A DNA stretch of 64,000 nt from Antedon bifida. Taxonomy: Eukaryota > Echinodermata > Crinoidea > Comatulida > Antedonidae. Under the pieces are notes generated by a model, which was given only the letters and a program-made list of their open reading frames with translations, was not told the origin of the DNA and ran no database searches. The DNA lies in the NCBI GenBank assembly GCA_963402885.1, contig OY727097.1, forward strand, positions 28,141,401 through 28,205,400, in the 5' to 3' direction. The position numbers were made by a program, and so were the translations under genes. Positions 33,940-46,167 of the stretch are shown one piece after another. Every line of letters starts with the position of its first letter. Position 1 is the first letter of the stretch.

Positions 33940-36900
33940 TTAACTGTTTTCACTGGTACCTCCAGACACCCCGGCTGCGCAGGCAGCGCAACAGAAACAG
34001 CAGCAGAGTAGTCCGAGGATGATGTACGTGGAGTTCAACAACCAAAACGAAAAGTAATACAAGGTTCCGTTACAGTAGTTATCCGAGTTGATGTCGTCAG
34101 TGTTTGGGTCGGTTCCATATATCCATACATTTCCTGCAGAAAAGGGTAAGATTAACATTGGTGAGAGAAAACACATTGTAAAGCCTTGTCTACAATATCA
34201 AACTTTATGTGACAAAAAAAGTGTGATGTGCCCAAATATGGTAGTGATAGTGTAGATAGAGCTGAACTATCCAGGTATGTCGAGACATATAGCATCAGGA
34301 TACTGTATATAGCCTGGCGCTGTCGTTATAGTGATCCACACACGTTTGTTATCTGTTGCGGCACATCCATCGTTGCTGAATAGATCTGCATAATCATATT
34401 TTAGGTACTAGTATTTATTGTTATACAAATGAAAATAATAAGTCTTTATTCAAATGACTAAACATAACTTTATTCGATTGGAAGTCATTCAGCACAAAAA
34501 TCATCTTACAAACCTAGAACATCGGTGAACTTTTCGCAAGTATTGTAGAACAGTTTATATGAGTACTAGTTACGTATGTTTATATTCCTTGGGACGTGAT
34601 TCCTCAACAGTTTTTCTGGATTCGAGATCCATGCAAAGATTAATGACAGAACACGACCTAGGTACGGTTCATGGAAAATCTCCCTAGCCTTAACCACTAA
34701 GTTACTCCTGAACTCACCAGCAACGAACCAGGCAAAGAGGAAGCAACCAAGAGGCTACTACAAGCTCCTTGCTTAGTCACCTAATTATCACTAAGCTACT
34801 CCTGAACTCACCAGCAATGAACCAGGCAAAGAGGAAGCAACCAAAGAGGTTACTACAAGCTCCTTGCTTGGTCACCTAATTATCACTAAGCTACTCCTGA
34901 AATCACCAGCAATGAACCAGGCAAAGAGGAAGCAACCAAAGAGGTTACTACAAGCTCCTTGCTTGGTCACCTAATTATCACTAATCTACTCCTGAACTCA
35001 CCAGCAATGAACCAGGCAAAGAGGAAGCAACCAAAGAGGCTACTACAAGCTCCTTGCTTGGTCACCTAATTATCACTAAGCTACTCCTGAACTCACCAGC
35101 AATGAACCAGGCAAAGAGGAAGCAACCAAGAGGCTACTACAAGCTCCTTGCTTGGTCACCTAATTATCACTAAGCTACTCCTGAAATCACCAGCAATGAA
35201 CCAGGCAAAGAGGAAGCAACCAAAGAGGCTACTACAAGCTTCTTGCTTGGTCACCTAATTATCACTAAGCTACTCCTGAAATCACCAGCAATGAACCAGG
35301 CAAAGAGGAAGCAACCAAAGAGGTTACTACAAGCTCCTTGCTTGGTCACCTAATTATCACTACGCTACTCCTGAACTCACCAGCAATGAACCAGGCAAAG
35401 AGGAAGCAACCAAAGAGACTACTACAAGCTCCTTGCTTAGACATCTGATTATCCTCTCCATCTTCAGATCTACGCTTTGACCACCGAGAGCAAAGGTCCA
35501 TCAAGTTTTTGGCGATTGTAAATGCGCCGCCAACAATCAGGTATATGGGTATTTTATCCTGAGCTGGGCAGTCATCTTTATAAACAGCGCCTAGACACAA
35601 TACAAGAAGTAAAATGTATAAGTTTGTTATTATACTGTAATTTTTATTTTATTTATTTTAGCAGATGTTCAACAACATATCAAATCATTTATACAGGAAG
35701 TTATTTGAGAAAGACACAAAAATAATTTCCAAGTTTTCTTTCTTTCAGTGGAAATATTTAGACATGAGAAAATCTGACCTTGGATTTGAACCTAGTAGCC
35801 TGGAATTGGTAAGCATGAATGTTTACCACCAGCTTTGTACTTACCTATAACAATCATTGTGATGGGCACAGCCAGGATTAACGCCATCATTATGGTACAA
35901 CACACTAGAAATGAAACCAAAAAAAAAAGAGGTTCACATGTCTCCATAAATAGACACAACTAATTTACTTATAAATATTCTTCATTCAATGTTTCTTTTG
36001 AAGTTGTGTTTAATAACACTTTACTAAAATATTGAGTTTTGATTGGATGGAGAATTGGTGCGACCTTGAATGATGCATCATGATTAGTTGGTTATTGCTG
36101 GTATCTGGATGACGGTTTTACCAGAGGGACAAATACAGGCCCATGATCATTACATTGTACCCCTTTCGCATAGTATACACAGTTTTTTTTATGGTGCACA
36201 TGATAACAATGCATATATATAGGATCAACGGCTTTACATCCATCTGAAGGACGAGGTGATTAGAATAAAGTAAGAAAACACGGTTTTAAACCCATGGCTC
36301 TGAAATGCCTACCATTCACAAAACATTATACAGGAATTAAAATAAAATAATAATTTAATACTTACATGTGTTCAGGAGGATGAGAAGCAGTTTTACCAGG
36401 AAGTCAACAAATCCAGAGGAACCTGCTTTGGCTTCTTTAATCTCGCCATAGATTGACTGGTACGATGGTGGAGCATCTGATATACAAAAGAAATATTAAG
36501 ACCAATTAAATTATTAGATTATATTAAATTAAATATTGTTTGAAAGTTTGCATGGTAAAATCAAAAGTTAGCGATATACCATGTATATTTAGTTCTAAAA
36601 AGAACTGTTGAGTTTCTCGATGTTTTGATAAATATACTTTGATTGTCCTCATTAGTCAGAAATGTTCTAAGACGATCGAAGTTGGAATAGTTGTTGGCAA
36701 ATTACAGGTGAGTTCAGGAATAGCTTGGTGGTTAAAACTAGGGCGATTTTTTCAATTTTCCACAAAATCAAGAAGATGTACAGTATACTTTGCAATAGCA
36801 TGCATCCCAACACACAGTATAAGAATCCATGAACATCATTTTACAAATGTTGCAGGTTGGACAAAAGCATATCTTAAAATTTAACCACATATAGTAAATA

Positions 36901-39900
36901 TTTATTATACAACAAACATATATCATACGGTATATAAATTAGGCTAATTTTTTTCAATATTATATATATTGCACTATGTTCGAGAAATTGAAAATATTTT
37001 AAAGGTTATCATAATTTATTATAATACAATTTAACTTTAATTTCATTATAATAAATATCATCAAAAGGAAATTTCATACTAATACTGTATATCATTTATA
37101 AACATTTGGCAGGTTTTTATTATTATATTACCTGTATATTTCATTTATAAGCAAATATTTGGAAGGTTAAATGTCAACAAAATATTAATAAGAAAAGATG
37201 ATAAAGTTAGAAAATTTGTTTTGTAATTATATTCAGGCATGATCGAATGTTTTAAACCGTTTTACCTTTTTGTATTTGATTGTAGTCAGGTGGAGCAGGC
37301 TGTTCCGTGCCATAGTTTGGATTATCTGGTCCCTGTTCAAGATCCTGTTGAAAGGGAAACTAGTATTAAACTTAAAGATGTATTGTCCCCCAAAATCATG
37401 AAAAATAAAGATTTTTAAAATCGGACTTTGAATAGGCCATTTTGCAGTTTTAATGAAGTTGTTCACTTTCATAAGAAAAAAAAAACGGGAAAAAAAATTA
37501 TTTCACCTATAAAAAGACAAATAAACAGTTAAATTACCCAAAAACTCATTGTCTTCCAGACAATTTGACCATTTTTTGCTTTAAATTACATTTTTCTCAG
37601 GTAAATAAATTTTTTTCAGACCCAATTTTTTGTGAGAGTGAATAACTATTATGTGACATTAAAATAACATATTCAACAAAAATATTTAAAAAAATATTTT
37701 TTTAGGGGGACAATATATCTTTAAAGTATTTGTCTAGAAATAGGTCAAAACGGTTATTTGGAATGGAATATTTCCATCAAATTCTAAGAGCTGTATTAGA
37801 ATCATCCAGGATGATTAAACTCTTTTAAAAAATTCCCACATCTAGAAACTTACTACAAATATCAAATTATTAAAAACAAAATGTTTTTTCCCCAATTATT
37901 ATAAATTTATAAGTAGAAATTTGAAAATCATTGTAATTTATCATTAATTAAGTTTTTATTTTAAATTTAGTAGCTACTTACAGTACTGTAGTATTGGTAA
38001 TCTACATTGTAAAACTACTGTATATTATTTTTATTGTTAAATGTTAAGTTCTGTCTACACTATCAAACTAGTTTGACAAAAAATATGGTAGTGAAATGCT
38101 TAAATATGGTCATCATCATGTTCATACATGTATGCACACATCACTCTTCTTGTCAGCATAAAGTTTGATAGTGTAGACAGAGCTTTTAACACAATAAAAG
38201 AAAAGAAATGCATACACCTTAAAAGGTCTAAAGGAAGTATCACTTCCAAAATTTGTTATCTGAAGTCACATGCTGACATACATTATGTAAACAAAATGTT
38301 CTATTTTACAAATCTGTCTACAGGGAAGTTACATGCTGATATATTAAAAAAATCCCATTTCCATAATTATAATAATGAGTTTGATCTTTAGTAACAAAGT
38401 AAATATTGACATTTGTTTAATCTTCATATAATACTGTAGGGATAACTTCCATTTCACAGGAACTGTAGGCGTATGTAAACAGCACTATGGAAACTGTGTT
38501 GATCCACTATAGGTCCAAACATGGCTGTATAACCACAGGTCCATATCTAAAATCTAAACTGCCCAGTGGTATATGGAACTAAATTAAACGGTGAAGATTA
38601 AACTTTTATGAGAATGAGCAAAAACTGCCCTGAACAAGATTGGAACCAGGAATCTTCTGCTTGATATGCAGGACAATTTTAAAAGCCTTAATACAAGGCT
38701 AAATTATAAAATAATATAATAATAATAGTAGTATAAATAAAATAATAATAAAACACTTTGCACTAGGCCTAACACCAGAGGCCTGGATGGTCAATAGTCA
38801 ATAATTTTAAACACTAATCAATATAGAGTTGATGGTTCAAGCAATATGCTAATAAACCCTAAATGAAAACATAATCAATAATATAACAATAACATAATTT
38901 CAGGATAGATTCTGACAACTGGACCGACAACAAATATACATACAGTATATTTTATTTTATTCTTTTTATTATATTGGATAAATAAAAAATTATGATGAGA
39001 CATTTTATACCTTGTTTAGTAATGTTTGCACAAATAAAAAAGTATCTATTTTGATAATATACTGTCTACATGAACCCCTATTAAGGGGACACATTCAGGA
39101 CCCAACGAGGCGTCCACTTAATAGAGGTTGTGACTGAATATGGGTTGGCCTACAATACTGTATTACCTGTAAGTGTTGAAAGATATAATTTGCCTCTTGT
39201 TTTAAAGGGAAAGTGTCCACTTAATAGGGATGTCACCTCAACAGGGATGCTGTACTATACATTTCTGCCTAAAGCTCTGTCTACACTATCAAACTTGTGA
39301 CAAAAAAATGTGATGTGCCCATATGTGGACATGATGCCATCACTACCAAATTTAGGCATATAACTACCATATTTGGGCACAAACTAGTTTGATAGTGTAG
39401 ACAGAGCTTTAGTCCTAGTTTATATTCAGAATAAGTCTGGTCAAATGTTAAATAAAATCAAATGCAAAATAAAACCGAAGAAAGCAAAATTCAAGCATAC
39501 AAAGTAGTAACATGCCAGAATATTATTTGAATATACATGATAATAAAAATAATATAAAAATGTTACAAAAATGGTAATTTAAGCAGACATTGATTGTCCT
39601 AGAATTCTCGCATCGGTGATATCTATTATTACAGCAAGTCTGCAGCACACTAGGCGCATGTGAAAGAATTGAAGTGTATTATGAGGGATCATCCATGTGA
39701 TTAATGAAATTACATCCAAGTTTCATGCACCTCACAAATGCAGCTGATTGAGGAAACAAAGGACTGCAAAATGCAAGAATTTCTTTCATTTGGTAAAATA
39801 TAAATACAAAGAGTGTAGGATGAACTGCATGATTGAATTACAATTCCAATGACAATATACATACCATATCAGTCATAAAAAATGGTATTTGTAATTATTA

Positions 39901-40967
39901 TTTTACCATATCCAGTTGTAAAGATGTACTGTTAGTGAAACATGAATACAAAATAGACATAGAAAATGCAGTTTTAAAAAGTTATATTTTGGAATTATTT
40001 CACAAAGTATTACTGTACCTCAATTTGTAAAACAACTTAAAGATTTACAGTAATTCCGTCATGTACAATTTTTCGTTGTTTAATAACACGCCGCCATCAT
40101 CTTTCATGAAACTGATCAAGTGGTAATGTAGCTTTTATTATACTGCAGTAATGTATAAGTTTAGTTTGTTTCAATGTAGCTAGAAGACACTGCAATACAC
40201 ACTAGTTACTGCAGTAACTGCAGTTATAATAATGTTGACATGGTCCCTAATTCTTTAGTTCATATTTCAGAAACAATACATCTTCTCATTATTCTGCAGT
40301 AGTACGATAATAGGAGATGGAAAAAGCACAGGATAAATAATTGTTAAGAAAGAAATGAAAAAGAAAAATGTGAAAAAAAGTAAATAAAAAATGGAAAATT
40401 TCAGGCTAGGTGGGACTCACCAACTTAGTGTCTGTTTGTTCATCAGAATTCGCAAGTGCTTGCTGTGTATCATAAAAATTAAATACAAAACTGCTAAACT
40501 CATACTAGTTAAGCTACTGTAACTAATAGCATTATATTATTATTATTAGTCTATAGTATAGGGCCTAGGCCTAGCTCTCGTGTCGTGATATATGGATGTT
40601 TAAGTCTTCAGTCGGGTAAAGCGCAGAGCACCACATCTCAGCACTATAGGGGGAGCAATAGCCCTCCCACAAGAAGAAGGCAAGCCATCCATCATTCATA
40701 AAATGGGAAGGCTGCTAAGGCCTAGAGTAGTATATAATAATATAATAAGCCTACCAGTCACACCAGGCAGGGAGGTCACACTGTGTGTGTGTAAGTAGAG
40801 TAGGCCTAGGCATAGGCCTAGTTATTTTTAGGCCTCCTCTTTTTTAGCTCAGACAGTCTAGCTTTTAGCTTCTTACAGAAACATAAGCTATCATTCAATA
40901 CAATGAAGAGTACATAGAAGAAACCCATAATACAAGTTAACACTAAAGCTACCTTTTCTACTTCCAT
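33940..40967 (-). CDS. TMEM272-like four-pass membrane protein, paralogue 3
   Basis: Seven coding exons: 40967-40953, 40462-40421, 37344-37266, 36476-36366, 35904-35845, 35590-35381 and 34133-33940. Phases close to 236 residues. The 42-base second exon (QALANSDEQTDTKL) is absent from the paralogues and could be skipped without shifting frame. The cytosolic N-terminus carries PPDY and PPSY. The membrane core is LCCTIMMALILAVPITMIVIG, DCPAQDKIPIYLIVGGAF, SLFGCFLFAWFIAGNVWIYG and FSFWLLNSTYIILGLLCCCF, with a DNYCNGT loop and a terminal Cys cluster. Exon sizes 111, 60 and 210 equal those of paralogue 1, so the two are the closest pair. The intron after exon 6 contains the exon-fragment array described separately. 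Function of the family is not established. Confidence 0.85.
34181..34262. mobile_element. MITE family A, copy 5, internally deleted
   Basis: AAGCCTTGTCTACAATATCA to GTGATAGTGTAGATAGAGCT, only about 82 bases. The central inverted part is lost. It lies 48 bases upstream (minus-strand sense) of the last exon of TMEM272-like paralogue 3. Confidence 0.7.
34696..35434 (-). repeat. Tandem array of a coding-exon end with its splice donor
   Basis: About eight copies of a 93-95 base unit, spaced near 34707, 34801, 34896, 34990, 35083, 35177, 35271 and 35365. Read on the minus strand, each carries the last roughly 65 bases of exon 6 of TMEM272-like paralogue 3 (AAGCAAGGAGCTTG.. to TTCATTGCTG). The donor GTGAGTTCAG or GTGATTTCAG follows. 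The copy at 35381-35434 is the real exon end. In the other seven, the start (GATAATTAGGTGACC) differs from the exon's GATAATCAGATGTCT and carries an in-frame stop (TAG) if read through from that point. Confidence 0.9.
37371..37724. mobile_element. MITE family B, copy 3
   Basis: CTTAAAGATGTATTGTCCCC at the left, GGGGGACAATATATCTTTAA at the right, with complementary inner arms (AATCGGACTTTGAATAGG region against the 37.65 kb side). It is in an intron of TMEM272-like paralogue 3, 27 bases from exon 3. Confidence 0.75.
38046..38184. mobile_element. MITE family A, copy 6
   Basis: GTTCTGTCTACACTATCAAA to TTTGATAGTGTAGACAGAGC. Intronic in TMEM272-like paralogue 3. Confidence 0.8.
38185..40410. other. 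Long intron of TMEM272-like paralogue 3
   Basis: Apart from one family A MITE at 39.3 kb there is only AT-rich unique-looking DNA. No additional exon with splice signals and a matching frame was found. Confidence 0.45.
39271..39411. mobile_element. MITE family A, copy 7
   Basis: AAAGCTCTGTCTACACTATC to GATAGTGTAGACAGAGCTTT, with TA on both sides (CCTA... and ...AG). Intronic in TMEM272-like paralogue 3. Confidence 0.85.
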
Positions 40968-41555
40968 TTCTCAAATGTTATAAGTCTTTAGTTTAGGAGG
41001 AATAATAAAGGTGCGCCGCCTCTTTTGTTGTTGTTGTTCTCTCTGCTGCTGCAGCACGTACTCTCTCACTGCTGTGTCATATTTAGTTATGCATGACTGC
41101 TTTTAATCTCGTGTGTACTTTCTTATACCTCCTCGCCGATCGATCCTATAAATAGTACAACTCTAGAGGGCGATATGTTCGTAATTTCTTCAAAAGAAGA
41201 TTTTAAATGTAAAAACACAATGAGATAAATAACTGACATACACTAAACAGTGTGTATTTATTCTTTAAAAATGTCTAAAATCTAAACAAAAAACTATACA
41301 TTGTAACAACCAACACACTGGTAGTGTATTGGCATTTGTATTACTGTATTAATATTGCAGTATGGAATCCGGAATAAAAAAATCAGGCATTTTGTTAAAA
41401 TAGAATACACAGAATAATGTATAATTAGACCTTGTATGGTCGCATAATATTATAGAAGCCCGCCATCAATTCCTAGCATTGAACACGCATTAATATTCTG
41501 CAAACAAGTCTTCATTACATGCAACAATTTAGGAATGTTATTACGTCTATTTATG

Positions 41556-43998
41556 TCACCTCTTATGAGGTACGGTAGACGAAACGACTTTACTCCGTAC
41601 TGCTTTTACATCGGTTCTTTCCATCTTTTGCGCCGTGACTATGGCCGATTTTAACCTTGATTTACCGCTCATTTTTTTACGAAGTTCTTCCATTTCTTCA
41701 AGTTTTCGTTTCTCATTTCTTTCTTCCATGTTTTTTAAAAGTTTCTTTTTGAGTTTCAACTCTCTTCGTTTCAACTCTCTTACTTTACGTTCCTCCTGTT
41801 TCTTTTTCTTTCGCTCATCATCTAGTTTCTTTTTCTTCTCTTTTTCAATTTGTTTTATCCTCTCATTTTGAAGTTCTGTAACTTTCCTTTGAACTTCCTC
41901 CTGTTGTTTTATTTTCTAGGTAGAAAAAAAAATGAAATACAAAAATAAATTAATGTTAAACAGTTCCTGGTTGCATAAATTTTTTTTCCAAAAACCTTCT
42001 TTGAAAATCTGCAAGATTGCAAGATGGGAAATGCCCTCTCTAAGATTTTTAGAGGAAGTCTTTTGGAAAAGAAATGTTGCTTCCTGATTATTCTAACTAA
42101 AATAAAAAAAAAACATTTTGCACCAAAAGGTATAAAATTTGTGGATTAGAGAATGTGTTTAACATTACTTTTATTCGGCAAAATAATTCTGTTAATAAAC
42201 GAATTGATTGCAATTGTCTCTGCGCTAACAGCAGTTTTCTCTCTTCCATTGCAATCTTCCGCTGCAACTCGGCTTCAGCTTGGAGTCGCTTCTTTTCGTC
42301 CTTTCTTATTCTTCTACGCGCTTCACGTTTTTCAAGCCGGCTCATTTTTCTCATGGCTTTCTGAACTTTCCGTCTCTGTTTCTCCCGTTCCTCCTCTTCT
42401 TTCTTTCTCCTTCAAAAAAAAAGTTTCATCTAATTTAAATTGATTAAATTCCAAGCAGAGTTAAATAACATACTATAAAGCTCTGTCTACACTATCAAAC
42501 TAACTGTGATCAGCCCAAATACGGTAGTGATATACCCAAATATGGTAGTGATTTGATCATGTCCATATATAGCCACATCATATTTTGTTGTCACATAAAG
42601 TTATATATATTATATTAGTTATAACTTTAAAAACACATAAAGTTTGATAGTGTAGACAGAGCTTTAGTTATAACTTTAAAAATGGTTAATTAATAGTAGA
42701 GGAGACTACAATAACAACATTTATAAATGTCTACTACTAGTCCATGGAAACAGTTACTACAAATACCTTTCTTCTTCTACTCTTTGTTCCTCTGCTTCTC
42801 TTTCTTTTTTCTTTTGTTCTTCCCTTTCTCTTTCAAGTTGTATGAGCCTTTCTCTCTCTTTACTTCTTTTTCGTATTGATTTTGCACTCATGTGTTTTGT
42901 TTTATCAAAATCAACCTACATAAAATTACAAATATTGATTTATTATGGCTGGGAGTCTCACAATTGAGAAGTCTCAAGCATCTCAAACTTGATGTCCCAG
43001 CCATTTCATTTCCTCCCCTACTCAAATAACAATCTATTTTTATCACATCATTATTATCATCATTACCTTAAAATGAAATTACAAATAACATAATTTGTGT
43101 ATTATGTTTTAAAGACTGGGAGTCTTTTCTTAAGACAGCAGCAACCTCAAACTTGATGTCAGTCATTTCATTTTCAATCATCACATTTTTCCCTCCCCAT
43201 CTCCAAAAACAACCATTATTTTTATCACACCATTACCTTATAATCCACAGTGTATGCCTTGCCATCATCTTTCCTCATCAACTTCATTCCTTTTAATGAA
43301 TCCATCGCTTTTACAAAACCAATATATTCTGTAAACTGTATATAAGCACTAAAAGTAATATTACCACCAAAGTTGAAATTTCCAAACTTTCCTCCAGTTA
43401 TTTGATTTTCGTGTCGATACGAGTCTAAAATTGGTATATCAACGTTACGCAGCTCACCGTATTGTTCAAAGATTTTACGAATAATAAACTCACTCGGATT
43501 GTCCGGGTCCTTTTTCGTTGAAAACCATTTACCAGGTAGATTTTCCAGATGTATCGTGTCGGGTCTTTCACCCGGATTACACTCATTCATGTGTTGAGCG
43601 TCACGGAAGAAAGAGTCCCAGTCGTGACGTGTCGGGTGGGCAATCTTAGCTTCCGCTGCTCGAACTTTTAGCAGTTCTGTGAAACCAGACAGCTTGATGT
43701 TTTTGCCGTCAAGACGAAGCATTAAAACTTTTAACAGAGCTTTGGTTTCAACTTCAGCCTCGAAGCGAATAAAATCAAAAGAGCTTTGTTTTACACGGAG
43801 GATAATGAACTGATCTGGGTGTATCATGTTCTTTAGCTTCTCCATCACCTCCCAGTTACTGATCGACTTGCCTGGTGTCTTAAGTTGTGGCAGGGTCACT
43901 GAGATGCTCATCTTTGCAATGGGTTTTAGGTAGAGTTTCTGCGGCTCAAATAATTCTATGGCTTCGGAAGTATCATTGCATAAGGTCGTGGAAGCCAT
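41556..43998 (-). CDS. AKAP17A: A-kinase anchor protein 17A
   Basis: Four coding exons: 43998-43237, 42915-42767, 42409-42169 and 41915-41556. They give 503 residues with closed phases. The N-terminal 254 residues are strongly recognisable: LYLKPIAKMSISVTLPQLK, PGKSISNWEVMEKLKNM, KLSGFTELLKVRAAEAKI, PTRHDWDSFFRDAQHMNE, PGERPDTIHLENLP and FGEIRNVDIP-like ELRNVDIPILDSYR. This region holds the RRM-like fold. Exons 2-4 encode an almost pure Lys/Glu/Arg/Gln helix. In the vertebrate protein, the equivalent region follows the RRM and binds protein kinase A regulatory subunits, and the protein sits in splicing speckles. The segment SIRLLTELFCRIK is an amphipathic stretch inside that helix and a candidate anchor. 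The human protein is roughly 190 residues longer; the Ser/Arg-rich end appears to be missing here, replaced by SKVVSSTVPHKR and a stop. A splice acceptor 42 bases upstream of the ATG (44041) implies a 5' UTR exon. Confidence 0.94.
42477..42665. mobile_element. MITE family A, copy 8, with internal duplication
   Basis: AAAGCTCTGTCTACACTATC to TTTGATAGTGTAGACAGAGC. The right side is extended by a repeat of TTATAACTTTAAAAA..ATAAAGTT. It is in the second intron of AKAP17A, 68 bases from exon 3. Confidence 0.8.
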
Positions 43999-44332
43999 AT
44001 TGTTGTAAATGTTAACATCACTTTCACAACAGAACCTCTCCTAATTAGCTACACACAAAATCTGAAAATAAAATATACCAATATTGTATGTTAAAGGCTA
44101 AATGTGACAGTAGATCATGTTTTACGATAGCTTTTTTAACCTGAATCTAAGTAATCTTCAAATGCATTCCTACTACACTGTACGCCTAGCTTATTATAAA
44201 TTCACAATACTACTGTAATGATGTTGAACATCAGTGAAGTGGCAAACCTAGCCTAGCAAAATATAGTAGCATAAAAAATAATAGGCCCTAGGGGTTCATT
44301 TCATCTTGATCTAGACTGACACACATTGACAG

Positions 44333-44349
44333 GGGGGGGGGGGGGGGGG
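44333..44349. repeat. Poly-G tract
   Basis: Sixteen or so consecutive G residues in otherwise AT-rich DNA upstream of AKAP17A. The length is likely uncertain in any assembly. Confidence 0.9.
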
Positions 44350-46160
44350 AAGAGGTGCCTACATTATATAAATACACTAGAACTAGGCCTACACTGTTTT
44401 GACTATCTATTACATCTAGTCCTAGCTAGTCATTCTAAAAGATTAGCCTACTGCTTAAATTTTGATTAGGGCCTAGCCTAGGCCTACCAGTTTATTGTTT
44501 ATGCAATGCATGTCCACAGCATGCAGTAGCAATATGCCTGGCCGACCGTGCCCGATTGTCTGATTAACGTAGGCCTAGCCTTTATATTTAACGTCAAATA
44601 TATGATAATGTACACAAATGTCCATATAATTTACCAGAAATTAGAACTAAAATAAACTGTACATAATGTTGAATTTCAATAATCTTGTTAAGATCAATAA
44701 AAACAACTTTAAACGACTCGTTTTCACGTTTCCCCGTTGTTGTTAATTTTGTCGTCCCATATATTCGATTTCGCGTGTTCTTCGGTGGTGTGTGCCGCCC
44801 TCATTCAAAGTAGGTGTCATCAAAGAACCTAGTGTTCTTTGGTACCAATTGAAGGATGGATGGATAATAAAAATATTATAATTACGGATTAAAGTTTTAA
44901 GCCCGAGCGAGAAAAGAGAGTCACATAATTATATAAATAGTTAAATGTTAATAGTTTGTTCACATATCTTTTTTATAATTATCACCGACACCCTATTGTT
45001 TTAGCAAGTGGATCACAGAAACATCAATCAAATCTTCCAGAATTAACAAGAAATTGTTGTACATAATAAAACAATAAAGCATTTTCACAATTCGAAAGAA
45101 GATCGGAACCAAAAATAAAAATTTCACTTAAAAATTTAAAATTATACGTTAAAGAAAAATCCTTGGCTATATCCTCAATAATTGAGATAATCTCTTTGTG
45201 TATTGTAGTTAGGGCAGTAACATAAGAAGTGTATTGAATATACTTTTTCAACATTTAAGCTTGGTTCCCACTAGAACGTAACGCAAGGATGTAAACGCAA
45301 CGCAAGCGTTTTAACCAATGACAAGCGAAGTTATAGACAGTTAGCAATCACAAGCGAATAAGCCATCGCTTATGATTGGTCAATTCACTTGCGTTGCGTT
45401 ACGTCCTTGCGTTGCGTCGCTAGTGGGAACCACGCTTTAGGGCCTATAGTTCGGAAAAACTTCCTACCATAGTACCATAGAATTATAATATTAAGGCTAT
45501 TGCTAGGGTGGCCTATTATGTTTTTTTCTTTGCGTAAGCAGAGTAGGCCTATAAGGTCAATATAAACAAATTATTTGAGCAAATTTACTTTGTAAACACG
45601 TTGAACGTTGTACTACTTATTCCTTATTTAGTAATGTTTAGTACAAATATGGCGGGTCCTATATATAGACGCCGATTCGTAACAGGTTGTCACATATTGG
45701 TATGACAAGGGCCTGGGATTTCTATATATACTGTTGGAAATCCCATGGGTTTTTTGTTTGTTTATTAAACATTGTATTGTTAATTGGTTATAAATAAAAG
45801 CGTGTCGAACCATGGTCGAACACAAAACTGTTTTGTTCGTCTTACCATTTTTTGATTGGCTAATTCAGTTGTATTATGTAATATTATGACTTGTTATGCT
45901 ATACTTCTTGTTCTATTCACCTAATGATGAGTTATGCCCGTCGTTTAATAAATCGAGGCAGTTTTAACCTATAGCATTTTATTTAACATTTTAAACCGAA
46001 GAGACGCAGTGAGAACGTCGAGTAGACAGTCCAATCTGTTGCTCTGCCCCTAAGTGTAACTAAAATAAGGGACGGAGGTTAGGGAATTTTTTTGAAAGAG
46101 AGGAGGTAGAGTGTTTATTTTGTCGATCATTTCCTCATTCCTCACAGTTGTGAACGGGTC
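44350..46160. other. Intergenic between AKAP17A and the Mesh-like gene
   Basis: The two genes diverge from here, so both promoters should lie in this 2.1-kb stretch (44041-46167). It contains one family D MITE, and otherwise no supported gene. The stretch 44700-44800 is relatively rich in CG dinucleotides and could be the AKAP17A start region (weak inference). Confidence 0.4.
45256..45437. mobile_element. MITE family D, second full-length copy
   Basis: AAGCTTGGTTCCCACTAG at the left, CTAGTGGGAACCACGCTT at the right. Sub-terminal ACGCAAGG/CCTTGCGT and ACCAATGACAAGCG/CGCTTATGATTGGT pairs give an almost complete palindrome. Confidence 0.8.
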
Positions 46161-46167
46161 AGCAAAG

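Noticed and set aside
34696-35434. Regularly spaced repeats that could suggest a CRISPR array
   Set aside because: Units are contiguous copies of an exon end with no unique spacers, in a eukaryotic intron-rich locus.
41635-41871. A Ser/Phe-rich plus-strand frame
   Set aside because: It is the complement of the Lys/Glu-rich last exon of AKAP17A.
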